Shown here piece by piece: positions 5,488 through 5,858 of a stretch of DNA of 5,858 nt (positions are counted from its first letter, which is position 1; each line of letters opens with the position of its first letter). This DNA is from SAR202 cluster bacterium (lineage in GTDB: Bacteria; Chloroflexota; Dehalococcoidia; SAR202; CAJWER01), in assembly GCA_030740335.1 (NCBI GenBank), contig JASLXL010000296.1, positions 1-5,858 on the forward strand. Reading direction: 5' to 3'. The notes beneath the pieces are model-generated. The model worked only from the letters and a program-made list of their open reading frames with translations. It ran no database searches and was not told where the DNA came from. The position numbers and the translations under genes were made by a program.

Positions 5488-5858
5488 ATGAGCACCGTAT
5501 TCGACGCCCACGGCCACTTGTTTCCACCACTGGCCGAGGACCGGGGTTTTACGAAGGCTCGGCTCGCAGAGCATCAGTACCACGTGCGGTTTCACCGCCA
5601 GGGCATTCGGCGCACCCGCGACGATGCGAGGATCTCCGAACCGCTACTACTGGGCGAAAAGGACGGGATAACATGGTTGCCAGACGTCAATTTTCAAATA
5701 GGCCAGTTTGGTCGTGTAGAGTTCACTCACGAGGGCGAAGACTACTACATACAATGGATGTCGCCTGTGCTACAGGACATGTCGTCGCCCCCAGAGCTTG
5801 TCGTAAGGCAGATGGACTACGCCGGGGTCGAAAGGGCTGTCATACAACACGACCGCAT
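5488..5858 (+). CDS. Amidohydro_2-type metal-dependent hydrolase or decarboxylase (N-terminal part)
   Basis: The frame is open from the ATG at 5488 to the window edge, giving 123 codons with no stop; the rest lies outside. The protein opens with STVFDAHGHLFPP, where His8 and His10 form the HxH metal pair at the end of the first TIM-barrel strand. Near residues 100-120, SPPELVVRQMDYAGVERAVI is the typical helix and second strand (P-E-x-x-x-x-x-M-D-x-A-G-V) of the Amidohydro_2 family. That family includes aminocarboxymuconate-semialdehyde decarboxylase and related nonoxidative decarboxylases and hydrolases. GGGAGG at 5478-5483, 4 bases before the ATG, supports the start, and a good promoter lies upstream. 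It is divergent from the flavoprotein gene (153 bases between the starts). The catalytic His and Asp further along cannot be seen, so activity and exact subfamily are open. Confidence 0.8.
   Translation, partial: MSTVFDAHGHLFPPLAEDRGFTKARLAEHQYHVRFHRQGIRRTRDDARISEPLLLGEKDGITWLPDVNFQIGQFGRVEFTHEGEDYYIQWMSPVLQDMSSPPELVVRQMDYAGVERAVIQHDR

Noticed and set aside
1..5858. CRISPR arrays, tRNA or rRNA genes, transposases, toxin-antitoxin or defence genes
   Set aside because: No regularly spaced direct repeats, cloverleaf-like segments or proteins of these families were seen on either strand.

Overview
The window is a GC-rich (roughly 60%), gene-dense bacterial segment that looks like accessory catabolic DNA. 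It holds five genes or gene parts plus one decayed gene. The enzyme families present are an N-acyl-D-amino-acid deacylase-type amidohydrolase, an acetolactate-synthase-like thiamine diphosphate (ThDP) enzyme, a fumarate-reductase-type FAD dehydrogenase and an Amidohydro_2-type metalloenzyme. Several environmental lineages carry these in many paralogous copies, notably uncultured marine Chloroflexota such as SAR202. The phrasing of the proteins and of the MFS remnant fits that group, but this taxonomic guess is an inference. No rRNA, tRNA or marker gene supports it.

Layout. At 1-92 is the 3' end of an unidentified + strand gene, 6 bases before the next start. At 99-1673 (+) is a complete D-aminoacylase-family amidohydrolase. 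At 1674-2257 is a gap of about 580 bases with hairpins just after the deacylase and, on the minus strand, a frameshifted C-terminal remnant of a Major Facilitator transporter (about 1931-2181). At 2258-3895 (+) is a complete ThDP enzyme; its start is better placed at 2258 than at the upstream ATG at 2240. At 3985-5334 (-) is a convergent FAD-dependent dehydrogenase; its start is better placed at 5334 than at 5427. At 5335-5487 is a divergent intergenic region with back-to-back sigma70-like promoters. From 5488 (+) to the window edge is the N-terminal third or so of an Amidohydro_2-type protein.

How the genes may work together. The four enzymes cover hydrolysis of an amide or cyclic substrate, C-C bond cleavage or ligation next to a carbonyl, FAD-linked desaturation or oxidation, and a metal-dependent hydrolase or decarboxylase step. 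This suggests scavenging of organic compounds, but no substrate can be read from the sequence and the genes are not one operon. The FAD dehydrogenase and the last amidohydrolase share a short divergent control region and are the best candidates for co-regulation.

I saw no CRISPR array, tRNA, rRNA, transposase, phage gene or defence system. No wholly new system is evident. The most informative observations are the MFS gene remnant, the compact divergent promoter region, and the changed active-site signatures in three of the enzymes.
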